A DNA stretch of 5,784 bases from Minisyncoccota bacterium (GTDB lineage: Bacteria; Patescibacteriota; Minisyncoccia; Moranbacterales; GCA-2747515): assembly GCA_938044295.1 (NCBI GenBank), contig CALIRC010000080.1, forward strand, positions 1 through 5,784, written 5' to 3'. A program made the position numbers and the translations under genes. Below are positions 1 through 5,159 of this stretch, piece after piece (position 1 is the stretch's first letter; each line of letters starts with the position of its first letter). The notes under the pieces were generated by a model. It did not search any database and was not told the DNA's origin. It worked only from the letters and a program-made list of their open reading frames with translations.

Positions 1-69
1 TTCATCCACAACGCCACCACTGCATCCACGAGCAATGTGGCTAGCAAATAAAAATACCACCCCTATCAT
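1..69 (-). CDS. N-terminal fragment of a possible small membrane or exported protein
   Basis: Reading leftward from an ATG at 67-69 gives 23 codons that stay open to the window edge. The peptide begins with a short hydrophobic run (MIGVVFLFASHIA) and continues RGCSGGVVDE, like a signal sequence or membrane anchor followed by an exported segment with one cysteine. The ribosome site is weak (AGAAG about 10 bases upstream). The hydrophobic run has no basic residues after the ATG; the RSRR that would suit an n-region lies before it, in codons upstream of the ATG. The frame is the same as that of the 133-450 gene, and only a TAG at 133-135 separates them. It may therefore be a separate small gene or the distal part of that gene beyond a nonsense codon. 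The family is not recognised. Confidence 0.4.
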   Translation of the reverse strand, partial: MIGVVFLFASHIARGCSGGVVDE

Positions 70-132
70 TGCAAAAATTCTTCTGCTACGATATGGGTGG
101 TTGTGTGATAAAGAATTGATCGATTCAGTATA

Positions 133-450
133 CTAATTTTCGTGATCTTTATCACTCGAAGGGTATGCTATTCTTTCTAGGATCAGTTTTAATCCTTTAT
201 AATTTAATTTCACATTAGCAGCTGTAGGATCTTGCTCGACAATAATCTTACGCATTCTCGACATTTGAGTAGCAAAACAATTTATCCCGCTCACAGAGTA
301 AAATCGATCCGCTTTTTCCTGACTTTCTTCACTGACAATTGCAGCGCCTAAAGCAGTCATCGAAGGGTTGCCAAAAAATTTAAATAGTCGTCCAAGTGCT
401 GCATCATCGAAATTGCTAAGTCGATTTCTCTGGTGGTTCGTAAGGGACAT
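133..450 (-). CDS. orphan 105-aa soluble protein
   Basis: I do not recognise the family. The chosen start is the ATG at 448-450, because AGAGG lies 8 bases upstream; a longer reading from a GTG at 490-492 has no ribosome site and would begin upstream of the likely transcription start. The product begins MSLTNHQRNRL. It has no membrane segment, a hydrophobic/aromatic patch (GRLFKFFG, about residues 19-26), and a basic helix-like stretch near FATQMSRMRKII (about residues 59-70) that might bind nucleic acid, though no clear helix-turn-helix can be assigned. It ends in a charged SSDKDHEN tail. The frame stays open for 44 more codons after its TAG and encodes a basic, then hydrophobic stretch. The natural protein could therefore once have been, or may still be, a longer membrane-anchored one. 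Transcription is probably independent of the 677-970 gene, which has its own terminator in between. Confidence 0.55.
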   Translation of the reverse strand: MSLTNHQRNRLSNFDDAALGRLFKFFGNPSMTALGAAIVSEESQEKADRFYSVSGINCFATQMSRMRKIIVEQDPTAANVKLNYKGLKLILERIAYPSSDKDHEN

Positions 451-481
451 AACAGAAACCTCTGAGTTAAATTGTATAGAC

Positions 482-511
482 AATCTAATCACACAAGGAT
501 AAACCAGTCAA
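482..511 (-). promoter_or_regulatory. candidate promoter of the 133-450 gene
   Basis: On the minus strand TTGACT (506-511) is followed after 18 bases by TAGATT (482-487). The -35 matches 5 of 6 and the -10 matches 4 of 6 consensus positions. The predicted transcript start near 475 leaves a leader of about 25 bases and lies downstream of the GTG at 490-492, which supports the ATG at 450. Confidence 0.4.
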
Positions 512-589
512 TATTGTGAATGCTTGATTCAATAACCTGGAAAGCTAGGATGTGAGTTTTTCACTTCATTCCACATGGGCACACTACAT

Positions 590-612
590 AAAAAACACCC
601 TTTGAGAGTGTT
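590..612 (-). terminator. intrinsic terminator of the 677-970 gene
   Basis: Read on the minus strand, AACACTC and GGGTGTT pair as a 7-bp stem with one G-U pair around a 5-base loop, followed by six T. It lies about 65 bases after the stop of the membrane protein gene. On the plus strand the wobble becomes a C-A mismatch, so the signal points leftward. Confidence 0.75.
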
Positions 613-676
613 TTCATGATTACTTTAAGGAGAAAATGTCGATAAGTAGAAAGATAAAATGACTACTATTGTGAAC

Positions 677-970
677 TTACGTTATGTCAATCTTACCAAA
701 TATTTTTGCAACACATTTGTCACAACCAATTATTGATAATATTAAACTAAAAGTAAATAATACTACTAAAACCAGTGTCAATAATAACACGATCGGAGAT
801 TGCAAAGTGGAGCTCCACGAAGTTGAAAACAAGTAACCTCCCCCACTCAGTATCACAATAGAGAGAATAGCCAATGCCGGCCTTTTCCATTTCTTTGCAG
901 GTATATCACCCCAGAAACACAGTGTATTTACTAATGCACAAGTGGAACATGTCAATTTTGATTTATGCAT
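677..970 (-). CDS. 97-aa two-helix membrane protein with CxxC pairs at both ends
   Basis: The product begins MHKSKLTCSTCALVN. It has C8-x2-C11 and C18 near the N-terminus, a basic stretch KKWKR (26-30), two hydrophobic helices (about 32-48 and 59-81), and then C83-x2-C86 directly after the second helix. By the positive-inside rule both ends should face the cytoplasm, so the CxxC pairs could meet and bind a metal such as zinc in a split ribbon, or form a redox pair. That is inference; no family is recognised. No good Shine-Dalgarno precedes the ATG at 968-970, and I found no convincing promoter. The start is nonetheless the only one that keeps the first CxxC. A clear terminator follows at 590-612. 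An alternative reading is a small membrane protein whose cysteines have no joint role. Confidence 0.6.
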   Translation of the reverse strand: MHKSKLTCSTCALVNTLCFWGDIPAKKWKRPALAILSIVILSGGGYLFSTSWSSTLQSPIVLLLTLVLVVLFTFSLILSIIGCDKCVAKIFGKIDIT

Positions 971-1073
971 AACAGTGATTCGTTATTAAGAGCAGAATAA
1001 TATTTTGAACATAAATATCTACTATGATCTATCTTATGATTTGCACGGACAAATTTATATATAGTTTACAATA

Positions 1074-1097
1074 TTTACATAACTTTGTTAATGTAAA
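1074..1097. repeat. inverted repeat TTTACAT...ATGTAAA
   Basis: TTTACAT (1074-1080) and ATGTAAA (1091-1097) are perfect 7-base inverted arms around AACTTTGTTA. The arms extend inward as AAC/GTT if one extra A is allowed. It is not followed by a T-run, so it is better read as a protein-binding dyad than as a terminator. No regulator can be named. Confidence 0.4.
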
Positions 1098-1109
1098 ATA
1101 GTTATTTAC

Positions 1110-1126
1110 TGTAGTTTAAAACTACA
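1110..1126. repeat. 17-base perfect palindrome, operator-like
   Basis: TGTAGTTT and AAACTACA are perfect 8-base arms around a single central A. The centre-to-centre distance to the TTTACAT dyad is about 32 bases, three helical turns, so both could be bound on the same face of the DNA. No T-run follows on either strand, which argues against a terminator. Confidence 0.45.
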
Positions 1127-1353
1127 AACAGCGACAACTCACTACACTCAACTTCCACCTAAACTAGCAAAACGGATTATCTTACTCCTTGAAACACAAA
1201 AATCAAAGACTTTTCTCACAAATTATACAAGAATTGATCATATTTGCTAAGATCAAATTAATCAGCCAAGACACTATCAACCATGACTGAGAGTCTATGC
1301 CAAGAACGAAGTAATGAAGTAAATCAGACAACTTTTAATGTCGTTCGTAGTGT

Positions 1354-1382
1354 TTGACAATAAGTATATATTATGCTAATAT
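1354..1382 (+). promoter_or_regulatory. near-consensus sigma70 promoter of the 1465-2052 gene
   Basis: A perfect TTGACA (1354-1359) is followed by a 17-base spacer and TAATAT (1377-1382), with TGC directly before the -10 (extended -10). The predicted transcript start near 1389 gives a leader of about 75 bases. This is one of the strongest promoters in the window. Confidence 0.8.
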
Positions 1383-1464
1383 GGTATTGCACATTTATAT
1401 AGTTCAAGAAGCCACTTTAGATTAAGTAAGATGGTCAAAATACATCAAAAAGAGGATAATACAA

Positions 1465-2052
1465 GTGCAAAACTCAACAGAAAAGTCTGTCAACAATGCC
1501 TCGAAGCCAGCAGTGATAATGTTTCGCATCTCAGGGGTTGAATCATTACCTGGTCTACCAGAAAAAGATTACACCAAACACAAGGGAAGATCTAACGATG
1601 ATGTCGAGACAACTTCACAAATATTGTTCTCAAAAGAACAGAGAGTGAGTCCTGGAGCTGGGTGTATTCAGAGTCTACGTGATTTTGGATATATCTTCAC
1701 AGGAGGGTGCTACGTGCAATACCCACGCAGAAAATCTAAACCAGTGAACTTTCTCTTTTTTTCCACTACAGGTAAAGAGTTAAAAATGAGCGAAGCAGCG
1801 CAAAAAGCGCTAGAGTGCACAACGTACTCAGAGAGTACCGCGTATCGAAATACTCGCACACAAGACGGCGAGAATTCCGTTTTGGACAGCATTAACTTGT
1901 TGTCACCCATTGAAGTCATACAGAAACCCAAACGATTTCTAGGCTTTACCCAAGGATTGACAGAGTATACCTTCACTGACGATCCTAACTTCGTTCGTCC
2001 TAGGCAGAAGCCAAAAAAGGTCAAAGCACCAGAAGACGCAAGACCAGTATAA
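1465..2052 (+). CDS. orphan 195-aa soluble protein
   Basis: The family is not recognised. The start is a GTG with AGAGGA 8 bases upstream. The protein has no signal peptide or membrane segment. After a Ser/Asn-rich start (about 1-15) comes a first segment with VIMFRISGVESLPGLPEKDY (about 17-36) and a charged region. A more globular middle follows (about 60-110) with two cysteines in a Gly/aromatic context (GAGC, GGCY) and a beta-like run NFLFFSTTGKEL. The polar C-terminal third ends in a Pro/Lys-rich basic tail RPRQKPKKVKAPEDARPV that may be disordered and bind nucleic acid or an acidic partner. Near-consensus promoter, ribosome site and strong terminator all fit this strand, so the gene is real and probably well expressed. 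The 132-codon open frame on the opposite strand is taken as a shadow. Confidence 0.75.
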   Translation: MQNSTEKSVNNASKPAVIMFRISGVESLPGLPEKDYTKHKGRSNDDVETTSQILFSKEQRVSPGAGCIQSLRDFGYIFTGGCYVQYPRRKSKPVNFLFFSTTGKELKMSEAAQKALECTTYSESTAYRNTRTQDGENSVLDSINLLSPIEVIQKPKRFLGFTQGLTEYTFTDDPNFVRPRQKPKKVKAPEDARPV

Positions 2053-2076
2053 CAAGGCCCCAACAAGGTCCTTTGC

Positions 2077-2128
2077 CTCATCGGAAGATTTGATGCTCTA
2101 TGCACCAAATCTTCTGATGAGTTTTTTT
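2077..2128 (+). terminator. strong intrinsic terminator of the 1465-2052 gene
   Basis: CTCATCGGAAGATTTG (2077-2092) pairs with CAAATCTTCTGATGAG (2106-2121) over 16 bp with a single wobble. The loop can add three more pairs (TGC/GCA), and seven T follow at 2122-2128. It starts 25 bases after the stop codon. It lacks a T-run on the minus strand, so it acts rightward only. Confidence 0.9.
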
Positions 2129-2235
2129 ATTATTACATAATTTCTAATCACTCACATGTCAAGAATAGAACATGTTGAGTTGTATTGTTTCCCTATTTCA
2201 TCACTCATCTCCCATAGATTAAATGATCACAATTT

Positions 2236-2264
2236 CAAACAAAAAAACATCAGAAAACTGATGT
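2236..2264 (-). terminator. intrinsic terminator of the M50 protease gene, repeated module copy A
   Basis: On the minus strand ACATCAG-TTTT-CTGATGT forms a perfect 7-bp stem (2247-2264) followed by a run of seven T. Together with the preceding CAAAAGC it makes up a ~35-base module that recurs with about three differences downstream of the 3322-3825 gene (near 3230-3264). Confidence 0.85.
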
Positions 2265-2276
2265 GCTTTTGATTGC

Positions 2277-2302
2277 GACCAGCACATGTATTTATGCTGG
2301 TC
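2277..2302 (-). other. perfect hairpin in the 3' untranslated region of the M50 gene
   Basis: GACCAGCA and TGCTGGTC form an 8-bp perfect stem with a 10-base loop. It lies between the stop codon (2339) and the terminator (2264-2236) on the minus strand. The bases after it are not a T-run, so it is not itself a terminator; it may protect the transcript 3' end or bind a factor. An equivalent hairpin of different sequence stands in the same place behind the 3322-3825 gene. Confidence 0.6.
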
Positions 2303-2338
2303 TTGTGATTTCCAATTTTACTCTACCTACAGATTTTG

Positions 2339-3085
2339 CTACGTTACAAGTTTGAAGATATCCGTACTAATGATATATATCATCAACGCCACAAGCAGCC
2401 CACTTGTTCCTATTTGCCAGTACTTAATAAATACTTTTTTCTCGGCTAAGACTTCACTAAAGATACGACCTCCATCTAATATAGACATAGGCACTAAGTT
2501 TATCGTTCCGATAGCCAGTGAAAGCACATATGTATAGATTATAAAGTGGGTAAAAAGCGGTATGTCTAATGGCACTCCCACTCCTTCACCACTTATCAAA
2601 CCAATTGGCCCCGCAACTGTATTCATCGAGTCTATAGGATGCAAAAATATTACAAATAATGCGTATATAGTCACAGGAATACTAACGATGAATGCAACAA
2701 TGGTTCCAAGAATCGCAAAAATAATAATAATCACAGTCGACAGGTCCGCGAGGTACGGATGTCCTGCGTATGGACCCAGGGCCATTGGCACAGAAAAGGC
2801 AATGCATAAAAGTAAATTTGCAATCGGCCCTGAAAGCAAAATAACTATACGCTGTTTTTTTGTCGCTTTCTCTAGATCACTCTCACTAATTTGAACAAAG
2901 CCTCCAAGTGGAATTGCTCGCAGCGAGTACTCTGTGCCACGAAAAAAAAATGTAAATAATTTATAACCCACCCCGATCGAAAATTCTGGCACTGCAAGAC
3001 CGTATCGCTTCGCTGACCACATATGGCCATATTCATGAACACCAATAATAATCATGAGCACCAGCAAATTTACTGCAATTGACAT
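2339..3085 (-). CDS. minimal M50 (site-2-protease type) intramembrane metalloprotease
   Basis: A 248-aa multi-spanning membrane protein with the hallmarks of RseP/S2P-like zinc proteases, which cut membrane-embedded substrates such as anti-sigma factors. HEYGH (17-21) supplies two zinc histidines and the catalytic glutamate inside the first helix. PLGGFVQI (59-66) is the usual membrane-associated loop, followed by the conserved second helix ILLSGPIANLLL (82-93). GPIG (159-162) and NLVPMSILDGG (196-206), with third zinc ligand D204, complete the site. RseP carries PDZ domains in the middle; here that stretch is hydrophobic, so the PDZ is absent and length is well below that of RseP. The ATG at 3083-3085 has GGGGAG 5 bases upstream. 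The gene is monocistronic, between its own promoter (3135-3163) and double-hairpin 3' end. The substrate is unknown; no sigma or anti-sigma gene is visible nearby. Confidence 0.92.
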   Translation of the reverse strand: MSIAVNLLVLMIIIGVHEYGHMWSAKRYGLAVPEFSIGVGYKLFTFFFRGTEYSLRAIPLGGFVQISESDLEKATKKQRIVILLSGPIANLLLCIAFSVPMALGPYAGHPYLADLSTVIIIIFAILGTIVAFIVSIPVTIYALFVIFLHPIDSMNTVAGPIGLISGEGVGVPLDIPLFTHFIIYTYVLSLAIGTINLVPMSILDGGRIFSEVLAEKKVFIKYWQIGTSGLLVALMIYIISTDIFKLVT

Positions 3086-3134
3086 GCTTACTCCCCTTTA
3101 TATGTAGAAATTGTAATGAGCAATGTATTGAATC

Positions 3135-3163
3135 ACTATATAACTTTATGGCTTTAAAGTCAA
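3135..3163 (-). promoter_or_regulatory. sigma70 promoter of the M50 protease gene
   Basis: On the minus strand TTGACT (3158-3163), a 17-base spacer and TATAGT (3135-3140) match the consensus at 5 of 6 positions each. The transcript should start near 3128, giving a leader of about 43 bases. It lies downstream of the terminator at 3231-3256, so the protease is not co-transcribed with the phosphatase-like gene. Confidence 0.75.
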
Positions 3164-3230
3164 ATTATCAGACAGTGCACACCTTCTCCTTTCTTTCTAC
3201 AGCACTTACTAGGACACTGTACGATTTGAA

Positions 3231-3256
3231 ACAAAAAAACACCAGGAAATTGATGT
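3231..3256 (-). terminator. intrinsic terminator of the phosphatase-like gene, repeated module copy B
   Basis: On the minus strand ACATCA pairs with TGGTGT (one G-U) around a 6-base loop and runs into seven T. It is nearly the same sequence as the terminator at 2236-2264. Relative to copy A the loop-closing G-C pair is lost and one A-T has become a wobble, so this copy is weaker. Confidence 0.75.
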
Positions 3257-3267
3257 GCTTTTGAAAT

Positions 3268-3297
3268 GTGACTAGGAGAAAATTTACTCCTAGTCAC
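3268..3297 (-). other. perfect 11-bp hairpin in the 3' untranslated region of the phosphatase-like gene
   Basis: GTGACTAGGAG (3268-3278) and CTCCTAGTCAC (3287-3297) are perfectly complementary around an 8-base loop. It begins 25 bases past the stop codon and is followed at a short distance by the T-run terminator. The flank on the minus strand (ATTTCAAAAG) is too poor in T for good termination, so its role is probably 3'-end stabilisation or a binding site. Confidence 0.65.
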
Positions 3298-3321
3298 CAA
3301 GTAATATTATTACCCAACCAA

Positions 3322-3825
3322 CTATGTCAAATATCGATTTACTGCACCGTCAGCTTGCATCTTCACAACAGTAACTCCTCGCATCTCACTATCAATGTAA
3401 ACTGCATCAGCTTCATCCATATCGGGCAGATCAGGCACAGCAATTTCCCACGCTAATTTCGTGTAGAAATTCACAAAGTTGTGAGCTCTTTTTGGAAACC
3501 ACTCCATAGTCATGACAAGACCATCAATTTCATCCTCTTGCGCATCCTTTAGTTGTTCAACGAGAGGATCTATTTCACCAGATGCTCTACTGACGCTGCG
3601 AGATTTCTCACAATACATTTGAATCGGTGCTGATAGATGCGATGCGATGATCTTAGCAACTTCTAGTGATCGTTCTTCTTCCTTCAAGGTTACTACTGCA
3701 ATATTCTCTATGTGACCTATTAATCGTCTCAAAACTACTGAAAGACGTCTTGTTTTTGCCAAGCTTTCAGGTGTTGGTCCCATGACGGTAACATCTGCTC
3801 TATTGACTAATATAATACTCTTCAC
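3322..3825 (-). CDS. histidine-phosphatase-fold-like protein lacking catalytic histidines
   Basis: A 167-aa soluble protein whose segment order resembles SixA / phosphoglycerate-mutase-like histidine phosphatases. The first strand IILVNRAD (4-11) stands where active members have LVRHG. A helix follows (about 20-36), then IAVVTLKEEERSLEVAKII (42-60), where R52 matches the arginine of the usual SS..RA..TA stretch. Near the end GLVMTMEWFPKRAHNFVNF (102-120) stands where VTHG would hold the second catalytic histidine, here M107. The phosphate-binding RHG and distal His are thus both missing, so hydrolysis is unlikely; a binding or regulatory role is inferred. The GTG at 3823-3825 is chosen because AAGGGGGGA lies just upstream; a GTG at 3853-3855 lies upstream of the likely transcript start. 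It is divergent from the EamA transporter. The family call rests on pattern alone; an unrelated alpha/beta fold is possible. Confidence 0.6.
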   Translation of the reverse strand: MKSIILVNRADVTVMGPTPESLAKTRRLSVVLRRLIGHIENIAVVTLKEEERSLEVAKIIASHLSAPIQMYCEKSRSVSRASGEIDPLVEQLKDAQEDEIDGLVMTMEWFPKRAHNFVNFYTKLAWEIAVPDLPDMDEADAVYIDSEMRGVTVVKMQADGAVNRYLT

Positions 3826-3855
3826 TGTAATTCCCCCCTTTGAAATTGTATCCAC

Positions 3856-3884
3856 ATAAAATCATGCATATGAATTGATGTCAA
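3856..3884 (-). promoter_or_regulatory. promoter of the phosphatase-like gene
   Basis: On the minus strand a perfect TTGACA (3879-3884), a 17-base spacer ending in TGA, and TTTTAT (3856-3861) form an extended -10 promoter. The transcript would start near 3849, about 24 bases before the GTG at 3825, and includes the strong ribosome site. Confidence 0.65.
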
Positions 3885-3896
3885 TGTATGCATATG
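3864..3896. promoter_or_regulatory. operator-like direct and inverted repeats over the promoter
   Basis: ATGCATATG occurs twice (3864-3872 and 3888-3896), with starts 24 bases apart. Between them ATTGA-TG-TCAAT is a perfect dyad (3875-3886) that contains the minus-strand -35. GCATA/TATGC arms lie further out, offset by two bases. A protein bound here would block the promoter of the phosphatase-like gene and might affect the divergent transporter. No regulator gene is in the window. Confidence 0.45.
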
Positions 3897-3995
3897 CAAA
3901 CGGTGATCTCTCTATCCCAAAAATTATTGATCGTTTTGTGCTTTCAAAAAAATGGATACTTTGGTTTTGAGATAATTACTGGTATTGTGACTAAT

Positions 3996-4895
3996 ATGAA
4001 TGAAGTGAAAAAAAGCATCTCTTTGGGTGTAGGAATTATTCTCATATCATCTTTCTTCTATGCGAGCTATGGCATATGGACAAAGCTAATGGGAGATTTT
4101 TTTGGTGGTTATAGTGCAACAGCTTTGCGAAGCTTGCTAGTACTAATTATTTTAATTCCCTTAGCCATTTGGAGACACGAACTGAAATCTTTTGACTACA
4201 AGAAAAACTCCAAGTCATTGATACTTCTGACATTATTTTCTGCATTAGTGTGGGGTCCACTGTATTACGCTGTACTAAAAGCAGGCATTGGATTAAGTCT
4301 TACTATTAACTATGCAGCAATTGTAGTTGGCTTACTCTTACTGGGTAAGATATTTGATGGTGAAAAATTTACAAAAGAAAAGCAATGGTCAGCTTTTTTT
4401 GGCATTATAGGCTTGGTGATCATCTTCGCGCCTACATTTGGTACGAATCAGCATTTACTACCCCTCATAGCAGCTCTTATTAGTGGATTTGCTGTAGCTG
4501 CAAATATAATCATTTTAAAGGGATTGCCATATAGCACAACACAATCAACAATTTCACTGTGGATTGCATCTGTAATATCAAATATTCCATTGGCATTCAT
4601 ATTAAACGAACCTCTCCCTGCAATAAGTATGCACATTGAATGGCTATACCTCCTTGCTTTCGCTATCGCATCAGTGATCGCATCGTGGCTAATGTTACGT
4701 GGAGTAGAGCACATCGGAGCTGGATTAGCTGGTATAGTAGGTTTGTCAGAGATTGTTTTCAGCGTCATATTTGGAGTTATACTATTCAATGAAGATCTTA
4801 CACAATTCATGATAATTGGCATTGCTCTGATTATGCTAGCAGCAGGATTACCATATATAAAATCAAAATTTTCTACAATAAATGAAGCGTGCTAA
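3996..4895 (+). CDS. EamA/DMT-superfamily transporter
   Basis: A 299-aa inner-membrane protein of about ten helices, the usual length for EamA permeases, which move small metabolites (amino acids, nucleotide-type compounds and others). It has two related halves. The first runs from about residue 10 to 146 and ends in LSLTINYAAIVVGLLLLGKIFDGEKF and a closing helix. The second runs from about 155 to 287 and has the repeat signature IGAGLAGIVGLSEIVFSVIFG...LFNEDLTQ followed by a last helix and a basic tail. Substrate cannot be told. The frame is open upstream to an ATG at 3888, but that would add 36 residues absent from the family and start inside the operator region. The ATG at 3996 fits the fold. 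Neither has a Shine-Dalgarno; a GTG in frame at 4005 is an alternative start. Confidence 0.9.
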   Translation: MNEVKKSISLGVGIILISSFFYASYGIWTKLMGDFFGGYSATALRSLLVLIILIPLAIWRHELKSFDYKKNSKSLILLTLFSALVWGPLYYAVLKAGIGLSLTINYAAIVVGLLLLGKIFDGEKFTKEKQWSAFFGIIGLVIIFAPTFGTNQHLLPLIAALISGFAVAANIIILKGLPYSTTQSTISLWIASVISNIPLAFILNEPLPAISMHIEWLYLLAFAIASVIASWLMLRGVEHIGAGLAGIVGLSEIVFSVIFGVILFNEDLTQFMIIGIALIMLAAGLPYIKSKFSTINEAC

Positions 4896-5125
4896 GCACA
4901 CTCTAAGCTCCCCTCGTCATTTAAATACGTCAACAAATAAAAAAACAACTTGTGTAGATCCGTCTTTCAACGTATTAAGATCAAGAAATACCAACTAAAA
5001 CTCATCTGCCTTAACTAAAAGTTTTACCGAGAAGCATTAGCCTACAGATAATTCCCTCATGTGCAGATGGTTTTCACAACATCTGAAAAGGTCTGTGGTA
5101 TATATTTTTGAAATAATATTATTAT

Positions 5126-5159
5126 AAAAAAATCACCTACAGAATATGTTAGGTGATTT
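5126..5159 (-). terminator. terminator of the secreted-protein gene, possibly bidirectional
   Basis: AAATCACCTA (5130-5139) and TAGGTGATTT (5150-5159) are a perfect 10-bp inverted repeat around a 10-base loop. On the minus strand seven T follow. The 5' arm of the minus-strand hairpin is made of the last codons and stop (5149-5151) of the secreted-protein gene. On the plus strand the tail TTTCATCTTTTC is moderately T-rich, so it may also stop transcripts from the converging transporter gene, which has no other terminator. Confidence 0.8.

Larger units (their letters stand above)
971..1353. other. AT-rich intergenic stretch with dyads and no gene
   Basis: No open frame with a ribosome site was found on either strand. 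It holds the inverted repeats listed separately at 1074-1097 and 1110-1126, and a third spaced dyad TTGATC (1234-1239) / GATCAA (1251-1256). A 24-codon frame at 1283-1357 has no ribosome site and is not called. The stretch separates the leftward membrane protein gene from the rightward 195-aa gene and so is a divergent control region. Confidence 0.5.

Noticed and set aside
636..662. 8-codon frame MSISRKIK preceded by AAGGAG
   Set aside because: Good ribosome-site match but tiny, with no promoter and no downstream plus-strand gene for it to lead.
1283..1357. 24-codon plus-strand frame in the long intergenic region
   Set aside because: No ribosome site, and its stop overlaps the -35 box of the next gene's promoter.
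1431..1541. 36-codon plus-strand frame (MVKIHQKED..., with a CQQC motif) overlapping the start of the 195-aa gene in another frame
   Set aside because: Ribosome site is weak and most of it lies within the better-supported gene; likely chance, though a translated leader cannot be excluded.
1710..2108. 132-codon open frame on the minus strand, opposite the 195-aa gene, with a TTGACA-like box at 2157-2162 upstream
   Set aside because: It overlaps a plus-strand gene that has promoter, ribosome site and terminator. Its start is a TTG inside the terminator stem, and the -10 match (TATGTA) is poor.
2562..2894. 110-codon plus-strand frame opposite the M50 gene
   Set aside because: Mirror of a conserved protease gene; no ribosome site or promoter of its own.
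3888..3995. 36-residue N-terminal extension of the transporter
   Set aside because: No ribosome site, no match to the family's N-terminus, and it starts inside the repeat over the divergent promoter.
5064..5085. CAGATG/CATCTG inverted repeat after the transporter gene
   Set aside because: Short 6-bp stem with a 10-base loop and no T-run on either strand, so not a terminator; likely chance.
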